A stretch of 43,329 bases of DNA, from assembly GCA_947089145.1 (NCBI GenBank), contig CAMUJH010000033.1, forward strand, positions 1 through 43,329. The letters are read 5' to 3'. The position numbers and the translations under genes are program-made. The first letter of the stretch is position 1. Each line of letters starts with the position of its first letter. Source of the DNA: an uncultured Hungatella sp. (lineage in GTDB: Bacteria; Bacillota; Clostridia; Lachnospirales; Lachnospiraceae). The notes under the pieces were generated by a model. It saw only the letters and a list, made by a program, of their open reading frames with translations. It did no database searches and was not told the DNA's origin. Positions 34,056 to 42,603 of this stretch are shown one piece after another.

Positions 34056-36047
34056 TTATTTCCTATAATATGTTCTTTTTTGATATTTTTTAAGCATATC
34101 ATAATATGGCAGCGGAACTTTAAAAACACTTTTTAAAAACAGACTCTTACTATGGTTCATCTTAAATTCCCTGATAAATCCTGGCAAATGAAAAAGCCAA
34201 TACCATAGGCTTTTCTGAGAAACCAATGATGAAACCTCAACATCCATTGTTGAAAATATCTTTATCATGTCTACTGTGCCGTTGGAAGGGTTTAACAACA
34301 GATTTTTGTACTGTTCAAATGCCGTCTGACAGGAAAATGAAAGCTGGATGTCCGCCAGTGCGCCGGACATATAATCATCAAGAAATTTAAACGCGGCATC
34401 CTGGATCTGTTTTAGAGCATCTGCGGCAGCACCTTTATTCTCCGGTTCAATCATAACCGGAACTTCTTTGCCGTTTACATTGTCAAACCGGATTACAGTA
34501 CCATTAACTAAATCCATAAATAACAGTTCGAAGACTTGTCCAGTCAGAGAGATTGCGCAAAAGTCATCACACACGTCTCCAATATCAATAAATAAAGCAC
34601 CTCTCTTATTTTCAATATTATGTCCCTGTACTCTGGAATCCAGCTGAACGCCGAAATAGTACCCAACAGGTACATCCGGAAAGCAGTTTTGAAAATAACC
34701 GGCTAATTTATCCTGCATGGTTCCTCTCCATCCAACGTCAACGATGGCAATATGTTCTGCCCCTTCTGTTTTATTCAATAGATATCTTTCAAACAATAAT
34801 TTCTGACTGGCGGAATATTGGCGGATCAATGGCAGAATATTATTTTCAAAATTTTCTTTTATCTCTCTGCTTTTATTAAAGTTTAACGTCAATAAATCCG
34901 CATCTGGAGATATTCCACAAGATTTTGAAAAGCTGTCAACCGTATCTCTTCCTAAAAGTCCTAATCCCGATAGTTCATTTAATGACAAACTATGGACTGA
35001 AAATGTTTTTAATGAATTAAACAGATCCTCTATGCTGTCTATATTAAATAAAGCACATCCGGTTACGGCTCGTCTTGAAACTCTTAGTATGTCTGTTTCG
35101 CCTTTACGAGAGGGACAGACTTTAATAAATGCCTTCTCCAAGATCACCCCTTCTCTGGCCAGAAAAAGGAATTTAGTATTATACCCGTTTTGCGCATCCA
35201 GCCAATTGGAAAATGACAGCAGTAAGGGGCCAAGGACTTCATATCCCAGCTTTTCATAGTTAGAATAATTTTTATCCTCATGCAGTTCGATGAATTTTCT
35301 TAATATTCTATATTCCAAATTATTACTATAGTACCGTTTGTTTTTTAATCGGACAATGCATTGACGATTCGCAAACAATCGTATCAGGCTTGACCTTATT
35401 CCCTTTCTCTTTGCATTTAAATAGTCGGATCGCAGTGAATCACCGATATGCATCATGTCACATGGATTAATCCGCTCTTTCTGTAAAACGGCATCGAATA
35501 AATCCCCTGTATATTTTGTGAAACCTTCTTCTGACGAAACATAAAGCGACGAATATCCTTTTATTTTGCATTTGCTAAGGATTTTTTCAATGACAGTCTT
35601 CCTAAGCGGCGTGTCGGATATAATTATAATTTTTTTCTTTTGTCTGCGAAAAAGCTCAAACAGTTCCAATATCTCCGTTCTGGGACAGCAAAACAAAACT
35701 TCCGTTTCTTCTTCCAAAGCTGTCAATTTATTGATCTGCTGTCCATCTATGCCAGGATATGCGCGATATATCTCCTCTAATGTTGCTTCTAACGGATGAT
35801 TTCTTTTTAACGCTTTTCTTTCCGCCTCCAATCTCTTTTTCACAAACTCTTCGGGACTGCATCCTGTTATTTCAGATGATTTCAATCCGACGATATAAAA
35901 AATATCCAAGGAAACAGGAACGTATCGTGTTATAAGAGTATCAAACAGATCAAAAGAAATTATCTTGCAGCCGTCTGCCGCTTTTCTAATATTGTCAATA
36001 TCACTTTTGCATAAAGATGTTAAAATACCTTTTATGACTGTATTCAT
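34056..36047 (-). CDS. HAD-domain protein of the COG5610 type, 663 aa
   Basis: This is a two-part protein of unknown reaction found in polysaccharide loci. Residues about 28-225 form a HAD hydrolase: ISFDLFDTLI (motif I, Asp-x-x-Asp-Thr), IIIISDTPLRK (motif II), and MMHIGDSLRSDYLNAKRKG (motif IV). The C-terminal 430 residues form a second globular region with FLFLAREGVILEKAF and IAIVDVGWRGTMQDKLAGYF. That pattern is shared by COG5610-like proteins and may be a transferase fold. No membrane segment is present. Its place between the GT2 gene and the polymerase suggests that it modifies or links phosphate-bearing residues, but this is inference. Confidence 0.8.
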   Translation of the reverse strand: MNTVIKGILTSLCKSDIDNIRKAADGCKIISFDLFDTLITRYVPVSLDIFYIVGLKSSEITGCSPEEFVKKRLEAERKALKRNHPLEATLEEIYRAYPGIDGQQINKLTALEEETEVLFCCPRTEILELFELFRRQKKKIIIISDTPLRKTVIEKILSKCKIKGYSSLYVSSEEGFTKYTGDLFDAVLQKERINPCDMMHIGDSLRSDYLNAKRKGIRSSLIRLFANRQCIVRLKNKRYYSNNLEYRILRKFIELHEDKNYSNYEKLGYEVLGPLLLSFSNWLDAQNGYNTKFLFLAREGVILEKAFIKVCPSRKGETDILRVSRRAVTGCALFNIDSIEDLFNSLKTFSVHSLSLNELSGLGLLGRDTVDSFSKSCGISPDADLLTLNFNKSREIKENFENNILPLIRQYSASQKLLFERYLLNKTEGAEHIAIVDVGWRGTMQDKLAGYFQNCFPDVPVGYYFGVQLDSRVQGHNIENKRGALFIDIGDVCDDFCAISLTGQVFELLFMDLVNGTVIRFDNVNGKEVPVMIEPENKGAAADALKQIQDAAFKFLDDYMSGALADIQLSFSCQTAFEQYKNLLLNPSNGTVDMIKIFSTMDVEVSSLVSQKSLWYWLFHLPGFIREFKMNHSKSLFLKSVFKVPLPYYDMLKKYQKRTYYRK

Positions 36048-36099
36048 TCTAATTTTACCTCTATAGCGGAACCCGTAAATCAGTTATATCTCAACAGCA

Positions 36100-36918
36100 T
36101 CATGTGCGAAACTTTTCTCCTAAAAAGAAGTCCAGTGTTTTGAATTTGAGAGAATACCTTACTTTCATAATAAATACGTCGAAATAATAATATATTCGAT
36201 GCAGAAATGTATCACTGCAAAATATTTTATAATCTTTTACAAACATCCGGATTCTCTTTACAGACTGCTCTTTATTATCCGTGTATCTGGAATAATTCTG
36301 TTTCAATGTGATATCCTTAGCAACCACGATTTCTGTTCCATTTTGCTTTGCTCTTCTTATAAAGTCATGATCAATGCAGTCTAAAAACATATCTTCATTA
36401 TATTTACACTGCTGAAAAATTTTTTTTGGAATAACCATTCCACTGTTAATTGCGCTGATATCAGAGGGAATTGAATAAATATTTTTAATAGGCTTATATC
36501 TGTACAGACATATTTCTACTGGTGAAAAAATAGCTTTATCTGCTATTACAACAGGTATAATAATGGAAGAAGGCGAGCTTTTAATATATGATTTTATTTT
36601 GGTAAAAAAAGTGCTTTCTATGAGAGTATCATCATCAAAAATACAGATAAAATCTCCTTTTGCAATTTTGACGGCACGATTATATGCTTTGGAAAGCCCT
36701 TCATTTCCATCCATTTTTAAGTATGTAATATTATATTCTAACGCTGACAGTGAATTATCTATGTCCACATCATCGCTGTTATCGCAGACGATAACCTCCG
36801 TATTCGGCATACAGGAATTCCTGATCGAATCTAATGATTTTGATTTATCCAAATAAATATTGTATATCACGACAATTATTGAAATTTCTATCACTTTGTT
36901 TTTTATATTCTCTTCCAT
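36100..36918 (-). CDS. Family 2 glycosyltransferase (rhamnosyltransferase-like)
   Basis: This is a GT-A enzyme that acts on the lipid-linked repeat. The 272-aa product has ISIIVVIYNIYLDKSKSLDS, TEVIVCDNSDD, GNEGLSKAYNRAV and the metal site CIFDDDTLI. The DNS and NEGLSKAYN motifs resemble the rhamnosyltransferase branch of GT2. I chose ATG at 36918 with AGAGGG about ten bases upstream over a TTG eight codons earlier. The gene is very AT-rich. Donor specificity is a guess. Confidence 0.88.
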   Translation of the reverse strand: MEENIKNKVIEISIIVVIYNIYLDKSKSLDSIRNSCMPNTEVIVCDNSDDVDIDNSLSALEYNITYLKMDGNEGLSKAYNRAVKIAKGDFICIFDDDTLIESTFFTKIKSYIKSSPSSIIIPVVIADKAIFSPVEICLYRYKPIKNIYSIPSDISAINSGMVIPKKIFQQCKYNEDMFLDCIDHDFIRRAKQNGTEIVVAKDITLKQNYSRYTDNKEQSVKRIRMFVKDYKIFCSDTFLHRIYYYFDVFIMKVRYSLKFKTLDFFLGEKFRT

Positions 36919-36952
36919 ATGATAATAAGATCCCTCTGTCAATTTTCCATCT

Positions 36953-37555
36953 TCATATGCTGTCCCAGGTATTTGTATCTGTATTAAATTTCTTTATCGG
37001 ACATGCTGGAACTCCTGCTGCAATGGTATTTGGAGGAATATCTTTTGTTACCACGCTATTGGCCCCTATTACTGCCCCATTCCCAACTGTCACTCCCGGC
37101 AAAATAACAACGTTATCCCCAGCCCAGACATTGTCTCCGATAATAACGGGAGTGCTGAATAATTTTCTTTGTGTGGGCGGTTCGTCCGGAACGGAGCAAT
37201 CCACCCCTGTATAATTCCCATGGCTTGTATCGCTTATAAATAACTTTGATGCTCCTAAAAAGTTATCCCCTATTCTGACTTCATTGGTCGCCACAATATG
37301 GCAGTAATCTCCAAGCTCGCAATTCCTCCCAAGAAACAGAGTCGTTTTCTCAATATTAATCAGATCAAATCTGCAGCCGCGCCCTACGCTTAATCCTTTA
37401 CCATATATTAAGCTCTTTTTCCCTCTCATACTGACTGGATAGGTAATTAACTTTGCCTTGGGATAAAATAACCTGGTAAGAATAACGGATATGCCCAGGA
37501 TAATTGTCTCATTCAAGGAGTATCTGTTTTTATATATCAATTCTAAAGACATCAT
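36953..37555 (-). CDS. Left-handed beta-helix acyltransferase (maltose/galactoside acetyltransferase type)
   Basis: This is a probable O- or N-acetyltransferase for a sugar of the polymer. The 200-aa product has hexapeptide repeats and the catalytic His in SDTSHGNYTGVD. The C-terminal VIIGDNVWAGDNVVILPGVT, followed by NGAVIGANSVVTKDIPPNTI and GVPACPIKKF, is the standard ending of the WbbJ/LacA-like group. I chose the first of two adjacent ATGs (37555) because an AAGGG site lies seven bases before it. The gene overlaps the end of the previous glycosyltransferase gene by 26 bases, so translation is coupled. Confidence 0.9.
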   Translation of the reverse strand: MMSLELIYKNRYSLNETIILGISVILTRLFYPKAKLITYPVSMRGKKSLIYGKGLSVGRGCRFDLINIEKTTLFLGRNCELGDYCHIVATNEVRIGDNFLGASKLFISDTSHGNYTGVDCSVPDEPPTQRKLFSTPVIIGDNVWAGDNVVILPGVTVGNGAVIGANSVVTKDIPPNTIAAGVPACPIKKFNTDTNTWDSI

Positions 37556-38516
37556 CCACCCACCCTTTTGCCGTATATTTCTTGATAATCTGATCATCTA
37601 TTTCTTCGTACTTTTTACTGAAGAAAGTATCAGGAATGGCTTTTTCATTCCGGTCTATGACCATAATATTATTAGGATTGTAAAAGTCATAGTTAACAAT
37701 ATCTGCGTTTGTTGTTACTATTTTTTTCTTTAATCCCACTGCTTCCAGCGTCCGCATCGTCAAACCAGTCTGATTCTTATCGTTTGCATCTAGTATAGCC
37801 TTTGATTTCGATGCTATTATCTCCAGTTCCCCTGAAGGCATTGCCGTAAAAGATATGCTGTCCTTATTAAATTTTCTGAATCCGCTGTTGGTTAACCAGT
37901 AAAACAGCAGCATAAACCTTCCCCGCAAATAGCAAAATGAATAGAATTTATAACTATTATTTTCGCAGAATAGCTTCAGGTTTTGTATTATTCGGAATCT
38001 GTCCCCATACATTGTCCCATAAAAACATAAATCATATTCTTCAGCCATGCTTTCCCTAGGTTCAAGATCACAGAAAAGCGGACGGAATTCAAATTTGTAT
38101 CTGCGGCAGTCGTTTGGATCAAAGGAGATTACCCTGTTGTACAGGGAAAGTCTGTTTATGATTCCTTTTACATTTTTTACTGAATCGTATAGGTACAGTA
38201 TCCGCTGGGCTCTGGGCCATCTGTCTTTAAAAGCCTTTAGTATCCTTTTGGAAATCATTTCGCCTTTTATTATAAGTATGCAATCAATATCAACATTGAC
38301 TTTTGACAATATGTTCTGATAATACGTCCATGCTTTAGGATAAAATATGGCTGGAGCAACTGAGTTTACCGCTCTGCCAAGCGGTGATTTTACACACCGC
38401 TCATCAAACCAAAACACGGTTGCCCCGTAATCCTCTAATACTCTTATGATTCCCTTGTCTATCCCGAAAAATTCCGGTGATATAAACAGAATCTTTTTTC
38501 CTGTCATAGTACTCAT
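37530..38516 (-). CDS. Probable glycosyltransferase (CgeB/GT-B-like)
   Basis: This is a cytosolic protein of 328 aa. Its N terminus (KKILFISPEFFGIDKGIIRV) and the pattern of two Rossmann-like halves suggest a GT-B glycosyltransferase of the CgeB or Glyco_trans_1_2 kind. The C-terminal half contains ASKSKAILDANDKNQTGLTM followed by RTLEAVGLKKKIVTTNADI, which is the usual donor-binding segment with conserved Arg-x-x-Glu. The start at 38516 follows GAAGGG at seven bases. It begins four bases beyond the epimerase stop. Identification is by pattern only. Confidence 0.7.
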   Translation of the reverse strand: MSTMTGKKILFISPEFFGIDKGIIRVLEDYGATVFWFDERCVKSPLGRAVNSVAPAIFYPKAWTYYQNILSKVNVDIDCILIIKGEMISKRILKAFKDRWPRAQRILYLYDSVKNVKGIINRLSLYNRVISFDPNDCRRYKFEFRPLFCDLEPRESMAEEYDLCFYGTMYGDRFRIIQNLKLFCENNSYKFYSFCYLRGRFMLLFYWLTNSGFRKFNKDSISFTAMPSGELEIIASKSKAILDANDKNQTGLTMRTLEAVGLKKKIVTTNADIVNYDFYNPNNIMVIDRNEKAIPDTFFSKKYEEIDDQIIKKYTAKGWVDDVFRIDI

Positions 38517-38520
38517 ATCA

Positions 38521-39375
38521 TCACCCTTCAGTTCTTCTAATGCTTTCGTCAAAATCAACAAGGCAATATTTGAATCCATAATAATCTGATAAACTCAGAT
38601 CATAGCAATCATCTGCAAAAGCACGGCGAAATAACTTTATCCTTTTCGCCGCATATCTGACTGCCCAGTTGAACATTCGGGGAAACCAGATTTTTCTCTT
38701 ACTGCATTTTACAATTTCCCTGACCAGGTCTGCAGTGGATACAAGTTCTTTATTCTGCGGCGTAAAGCATCCGGATGCTCTATCATCAATAATCATCCGG
38801 ACAAATTCGCATAAATTGTCGATATATATCATGCTTTTTTTGTTTTTATAATCTGGAAAAACAGGCGTCCTCTTTGCTATCCTGCTAATTCCCCTGTAGT
38901 TTCCCGAACAGTCCTTTCCATAGACGAAGGGAGGCCGGAGACTTGCAACTTTAAAGCCTTTGCCGGCCAGTTTTTGAATTCCCATATCCCCCTGAAGTTT
39001 GCTGTCTCCGTAAAAGCTCGTTGGGTTGGTTTTCCGGCGATCTGTGATATAGCCGCAGCAGTCGCCATACACATTCATGGAGCTGAAAAAAATGAAATAG
39101 GAAACTCCATGTTCCTTTGCCCATGCGGCAATCTCAATGCTAAGGTCTGTATTAACCGAGTAAAACAGTTCCCGCATATCTTCTGTAATATGATTAATAT
39201 GAGCGATTCCCGCAGAGTCAATGACTGTGTCAAACTTTGAGAAATCTGTTTTTTTCCATACTCCGTTAACAGATCCGGCTATTTCAACATGATAATCCTT
39301 AGGATAGCGCTCCAGCCATTTTTTCACTGACTCACCAATATAACTGTTCTTTCCAATTATAAGAATATGCCGCAT
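38521..39375 (-). CDS. NAD-dependent epimerase/reductase
   Basis: This is a nucleotide-sugar SDR enzyme of 284 aa. It has the Rossmann start HILIIGKNSYIGESVKKWL, the catalytic Ser in IFFSSMNVYGDC and Tyr-x-x-x-Lys in SFYGDSKLQGD. SLRPPFVYGKDC and SMIYIDNLCEFVRMII are typical of the UDP-glucose 4-epimerase-like group. It is the first of two such genes in the operon. Its exact step is not predictable; supplying the activated sugar for the initiating transferase is plausible. GGAAGG lies ahead of ATG. Confidence 0.88.
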   Translation of the reverse strand: MRHILIIGKNSYIGESVKKWLERYPKDYHVEIAGSVNGVWKKTDFSKFDTVIDSAGIAHINHITEDMRELFYSVNTDLSIEIAAWAKEHGVSYFIFFSSMNVYGDCCGYITDRRKTNPTSFYGDSKLQGDMGIQKLAGKGFKVASLRPPFVYGKDCSGNYRGISRIAKRTPVFPDYKNKKSMIYIDNLCEFVRMIIDDRASGCFTPQNKELVSTADLVREIVKCSKRKIWFPRMFNWAVRYAAKRIKLFRRAFADDCYDLSLSDYYGFKYCLVDFDESIRRTEG

Positions 39376-39399
39376 GCGATTATCCTTCCGCTCTCCCCT

Positions 39400-40524
39400 T
39401 TATCCTAACTTTTCCCAGTTCTCAACTGCAAGCCTGAAAGGCTCCGGGTCTTCTTTCGAGTAATAGAACCCGCAGTCAGCTGCCTTAAAGTCAATAAGCC
39501 AATCAGCCTGCGAGATCCGCCCCGTCTCAACACGCTTGCTGTAATCTACAGGTTCAACCATAGCTGTAAATCCATTCCGTATATTTTTATATGCAGAAGT
39601 GTCGATTTCCCCCCGCAGCGTGGCCTCCGCCCACAGTACCGGCAGCGCCATTCCTGCCTGGGTGGAGGCGTAGCTCCATGTGGAATTTCTGAAATTAATC
39701 TCGCTGAACCAGTAATTATCGTCTGAATCAATGAGAAACTCTATGGAATAAATTCCCTCAAAGCCAATTTCAGCCATCATTCCCTCCAATGGCTTCTTAA
39801 ACCGTTCCATAGGCCGTGACACGGTCATATAAGGGCTGTAATATCCAGGGATAAGATAGTTATATGTGGAGGCTATTGCATGGAACATCTGTTGTCCTTT
39901 ATGAATGGAGAATCCATCTAAACAGTACTCATTTTTCTTTTCAATATATTTCTGCACCAGGACATCAGATGATTTAATATTTTTATAAGCTTCCTCTAAT
40001 TCTTTCTTGTCTCTGCAAATATTTACATCTGCTTTCCAACCGCCTGCATTAGGAGAGATTGACTTTGTGATGACAGGAAACTCCAAGCCATCAGGTATGT
40101 CTCCCCTTTTTACAACAACCGTGTTAAGAACATTAAGACCATGCTTTTCTGCAAGCAGAAGAATCTGTTTCTTATCCATATATTTCGTGATTCTGCCGCT
40201 TGCTCCCGCATTGAAGAAAATGAATCTGTCTTTCAGCTCTTCATACCGGGCGTCCAGATAGCCCATAGTCTTATCGTCTGAGCAAAAGACTATAGGTTTG
40301 CCGCCTTTTTCTGCCCCATATTGGCTGATCAATATTTTATAGCCCGCCTCCACGCTGTCGGCATAATGTACTTGTTTTATGTATCGCGACGCTGATGCTA
40401 CTGGTACTCTTCCGGAAACCGCAATGAAGACTGGATTTATTCCGGCCTCTCCAAGGCTTCTGATTACGCCCAATGGGTTATAATGTTCGATTGCCATTAC
40501 AATATAGGTTCTGTCTTTATCCAT
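39400..40524 (-). CDS. ATP-grasp ligase in polysaccharide operon
   Basis: This is an ATP-dependent carboxylate-amine ligase of 374 aa. The pre-ATP-grasp half starts DRTYIVMAIEHYNPLGVIRS. The ATP-grasp fold has the phosphate-binding region FPVITKSISPNAGGWK, the adenine hinge VLVQKYIEKKNEYCLDG, and the metal-binding pair in YSIEFLIDSDD and WFSEINFRNSTWSY. The start at 40524 is favoured by GGAGAGAAG ahead of ATG and by the clean pre-grasp domain. In this setting it may attach an amino acid to a sugar acid by an amide bond. The PIG-L deacetylase two genes upstream could expose an amine for the same chemistry. That link is inference. Confidence 0.85.
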   Translation of the reverse strand: MDKDRTYIVMAIEHYNPLGVIRSLGEAGINPVFIAVSGRVPVASASRYIKQVHYADSVEAGYKILISQYGAEKGGKPIVFCSDDKTMGYLDARYEELKDRFIFFNAGASGRITKYMDKKQILLLAEKHGLNVLNTVVVKRGDIPDGLEFPVITKSISPNAGGWKADVNICRDKKELEEAYKNIKSSDVLVQKYIEKKNEYCLDGFSIHKGQQMFHAIASTYNYLIPGYYSPYMTVSRPMERFKKPLEGMMAEIGFEGIYSIEFLIDSDDNYWFSEINFRNSTWSYASTQAGMALPVLWAEATLRGEIDTSAYKNIRNGFTAMVEPVDYSKRVETGRISQADWLIDFKAADCGFYYSKEDPEPFRLAVENWEKLG

Positions 40525-40546
40525 TTTTTCTTCTCTCCATTCAACA

Positions 40547-41149
40547 TTATCTGTTCTTCCTGTCCTTTTCCTCTTGATACACATTTTTTCCGGAAAGCAC
40601 TGTCCCAATGATGCCAAAAAAAATCTTAAAATCATTCATAAACGTAATATTCTCCACATAATCCGCATCCATCTCAAATTGCAGCGTTCTCGTAGATGCG
40701 GCGCGGTATTTGATATCTACTGTGCAAAACATTCCGGGAAGAACCTGGTATCTTAATTGGTATCTTGGATACTTCCTGTATGGTTCAAATTCCCAGTCAA
40801 GAATTGGCCGCGGGCCAATAATAGACATTTCGCCTTTGATGATATTTATTATCTGGGGAAGTTCATCAAGACTGGTTCTTCTCAAAAAGGCGCCTACTCT
40901 TGTAATTCTGGGATCATCTGATCTGTGTGCAATTCCTCCTATCTCATAAGCATGATCCCACATTGTGCGGAATTTCAGCACCTTAAATTTATCCTGGTTC
41001 TTTCCCAGCCGCTCCTGCCTGAATAAAACAGGCCCTTTCGAGTCTATTTTAACCGCAAAAGCGATGATCGCCATTGGAACGGCACACACAATCAAGCCTG
41101 CGCAGCTAAGAAGTATATCCAGCAGTCTCTTCCAAAATGTGCGATACAT
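40547..41149 (-). CDS. Initiating undecaprenyl-phosphate sugar-1-phosphate transferase (PglC-like)
   Basis: This enzyme begins the repeat unit by moving a sugar phosphate onto undecaprenyl phosphate at the cytoplasmic face. The 200-aa product is the small monotopic type. It has one N-terminal reentrant hydrophobic segment (LLDILLSCAGLIVCAVPMAI), then VLFRQERLGKN, FKVLKFRTM, the catalytic Asp-Glu in RRTSLDELPQIIN, and KGEMSIIGPRP. All are hallmarks of the bacterial sugar-transferase family. The length matches the catalytic core alone, as in PglC. It is the commitment step for the polymer. GGAGG lies upstream of ATG. Confidence 0.95.
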   Translation of the reverse strand: MYRTFWKRLLDILLSCAGLIVCAVPMAIIAFAVKIDSKGPVLFRQERLGKNQDKFKVLKFRTMWDHAYEIGGIAHRSDDPRITRVGAFLRRTSLDELPQIINIIKGEMSIIGPRPILDWEFEPYRKYPRYQLRYQVLPGMFCTVDIKYRAASTRTLQFEMDADYVENITFMNDFKIFFGIIGTVLSGKNVYQEEKDRKNR

Positions 41150-41167
41150 TTTTCCTGCATTCCTCCA

Positions 41168-41839
41168 TCAATTACTTCTGAAAACACACTGAAACGCTTC
41201 CGCGTAATTACACCCCGCCTCCGCTCCGCGGTATGCAGCAAGGCCTTTGATAGCTTCCTCTGATCTGGGGTGCGGATATGTGCGCATTACGCCGGCATAT
41301 GCCTTTAACGCCTCTATTTTCTTCTCCATACCCTTTTTTCCGATCTCCACATACATATTGGGAACAAAGCGGTTTTCAGCAGAATTCAATGTCCATTCTG
41401 TACTGCTGGCCACTTCCATATAAAGAAATTCTTTTAGCCTGGGGATATCTTCTCTGCGCTGAAAAAGGCGGCAGGCGGCATTAGCCGCCTTGCTGGTTTC
41501 CTGGTGATCAATATTGGCATCTGACGGGTGATGTGTAATAATTGCCTGAGCCTTCCAGTCATCTATGCAGCTTTCAATAAATTGTACAAGATCCAGATGG
41601 GGCACAGTGTTCATTTTAATATTAGGAAAATCTGCATGATATACTTTTTCTACGCCAAGAATTCTCATGGCTTTCTCTTCATCTTCAGCCAGAGTCCCCG
41701 AAAGGTTTTTTCTGGCTTCCGCTTTGCTGACCATTATGGCCGCCGCAACATGATGTCCCTGTTTTGCCAGTTTCCATATATTTGCTCCAGCACCCAATAC
41801 CTCATCATCCGGGTGTGCAGCTACTACTAGATATTTCAT
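41168..41839 (-). CDS. PIG-L/LmbE-family N-deacetylase
   Basis: This is a zinc-dependent deacetylase that probably removes N-acetyl from a GlcNAc-type sugar or its lipid-linked form. The 223-aa product begins MKYLVVAAHPDDEVLGAG, where the AHPDD motif supplies zinc and catalytic residues. The third metal ligand is the His in THHPSDANIDHQETSKA. I chose ATG at 41839, after GGAGGGG. It overlaps the LoaP stop by four bases (ATGA), so the deacetylase is tied to the antiterminator. In this locus it may provide the free amine for the ATP-grasp ligase. Confidence 0.93.
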   Translation of the reverse strand: MKYLVVAAHPDDEVLGAGANIWKLAKQGHHVAAAIMVSKAEARKNLSGTLAEDEEKAMRILGVEKVYHADFPNIKMNTVPHLDLVQFIESCIDDWKAQAIITHHPSDANIDHQETSKAANAACRLFQRREDIPRLKEFLYMEVASSTEWTLNSAENRFVPNMYVEIGKKGMEKKIEALKAYAGVMRTYPHPRSEEAIKGLAAYRGAEAGCNYAEAFQCVFRSN

Positions 41840-42366
41840 CTTCTGTCCCCTCCTGCACTGCATTCCACCATCTCAATCCCCATTTTCAGTTCTAAGTTTC
41901 TTCCCATAAATTCCACTTTCACTGCCACTTCCCTTTTATGGAGATTTGTTTTCACAACATTCCCCACATAACCCTTCAGCGGACCGCCAAGCACCTGAAT
42001 TTTCTTTCCTTCCCCTACTATGACTCTGGACAAGGAAGTTTTATGTTTTTCATCGCCAAGGCTGCGGACCATTCCCTCCTCTTTTTCGGTAAGAGAATAG
42101 AAAAAATCCGTCTCCATTCCCAGCATCTTGGTCAGCTTCGGAACACGCTTAAGTTCTTCATACAGTTCCATTGGCTTCTTTGAGTCCACAAACGCATAGC
42201 CCTGAAACAGCACTTCCTCCACCTTATTCCAGCTGCCATGAAACTTTTTCATCCGCTCCCTTTTGGGCACAAAGCATTCCCGGGCCAAATCCTGGGCAAC
42301 CACTTTTCTGATTATATCGGCAGTCCTTTCCTCTTCCCCTTTAAGGGTCTGTATGACATACCACAT
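41836..42366 (-). CDS. LoaP-like NusG paralogue (transcription antiterminator)
   Basis: This is a specialised NusG-family elongation factor that binds RNA polymerase and helps it pass terminators in a long operon. The 176-aa product has the NGN domain (MWYVIQTLKGEEERTADI; CFVPKRERMKKFHGSWNKVE; LFQGYAFVD), a linker, and a C-terminal KOW domain (KIQVLGGPLKGYVGNVVKTN). These match the LoaP group found in Firmicutes ahead of polysaccharide and polyketide operons. It sits at the head of this 16-kb operon, with the deacetylase gene overlapping. A second NusG-like gene lies directly upstream. Confidence 0.9.
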   Translation of the reverse strand: MWYVIQTLKGEEERTADIIRKVVAQDLARECFVPKRERMKKFHGSWNKVEEVLFQGYAFVDSKKPMELYEELKRVPKLTKMLGMETDFFYSLTEKEEGMVRSLGDEKHKTSLSRVIVGEGKKIQVLGGPLKGYVGNVVKTNLHKREVAVKVEFMGRNLELKMGIEMVECSAGGDRR

Positions 42367-42553
42367 ATCTATCTCTCCAGTTCTCCAGTCTTTCGCTGCA
42401 TGCTATTTCATTGTCGTAAACCTTGAAACTGCCTGCATAGATCCATACGCCGGTATTCAGGGCGTGCTTCGCCATCCTCCAGCCATAAATCCTGCTGTAG
42501 CTCAGATCTGCAAATTTGCCAATATGACCATAAGAATCTAATCCCTGTGCCAC
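42341..42553 (-). CDS. Unassigned short ORF between the two NusG-type genes
   Basis: A 70-codon frame starts at GTG 42553 and ends inside the LoaP-like gene. The product looks protein-like and aromatic (LDSYGHIGKFADLSYSRIYG; NTGVWIYAGSFKVYDNEI), and the frame stays open a further 16 codons upstream without an ATG, GTG or TTG. No ribosome site precedes the GTG. I do not recognise it. It could begin at a rare codon, be reached by ribosomes leaving the upstream gene, or be a decaying gene. Without it a 237-base gap would stand in an otherwise tight operon. Confidence 0.4.
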   Translation of the reverse strand: MAQGLDSYGHIGKFADLSYSRIYGWRMAKHALNTGVWIYAGSFKVYDNEIACSERLENWRDRYVVCHTDP

Positions 42554-42603
42554 TGCTTCAGAGATCTCGTCCTTAATCCTGCTTATTTCTGATTTCTTCT
42601 TGC

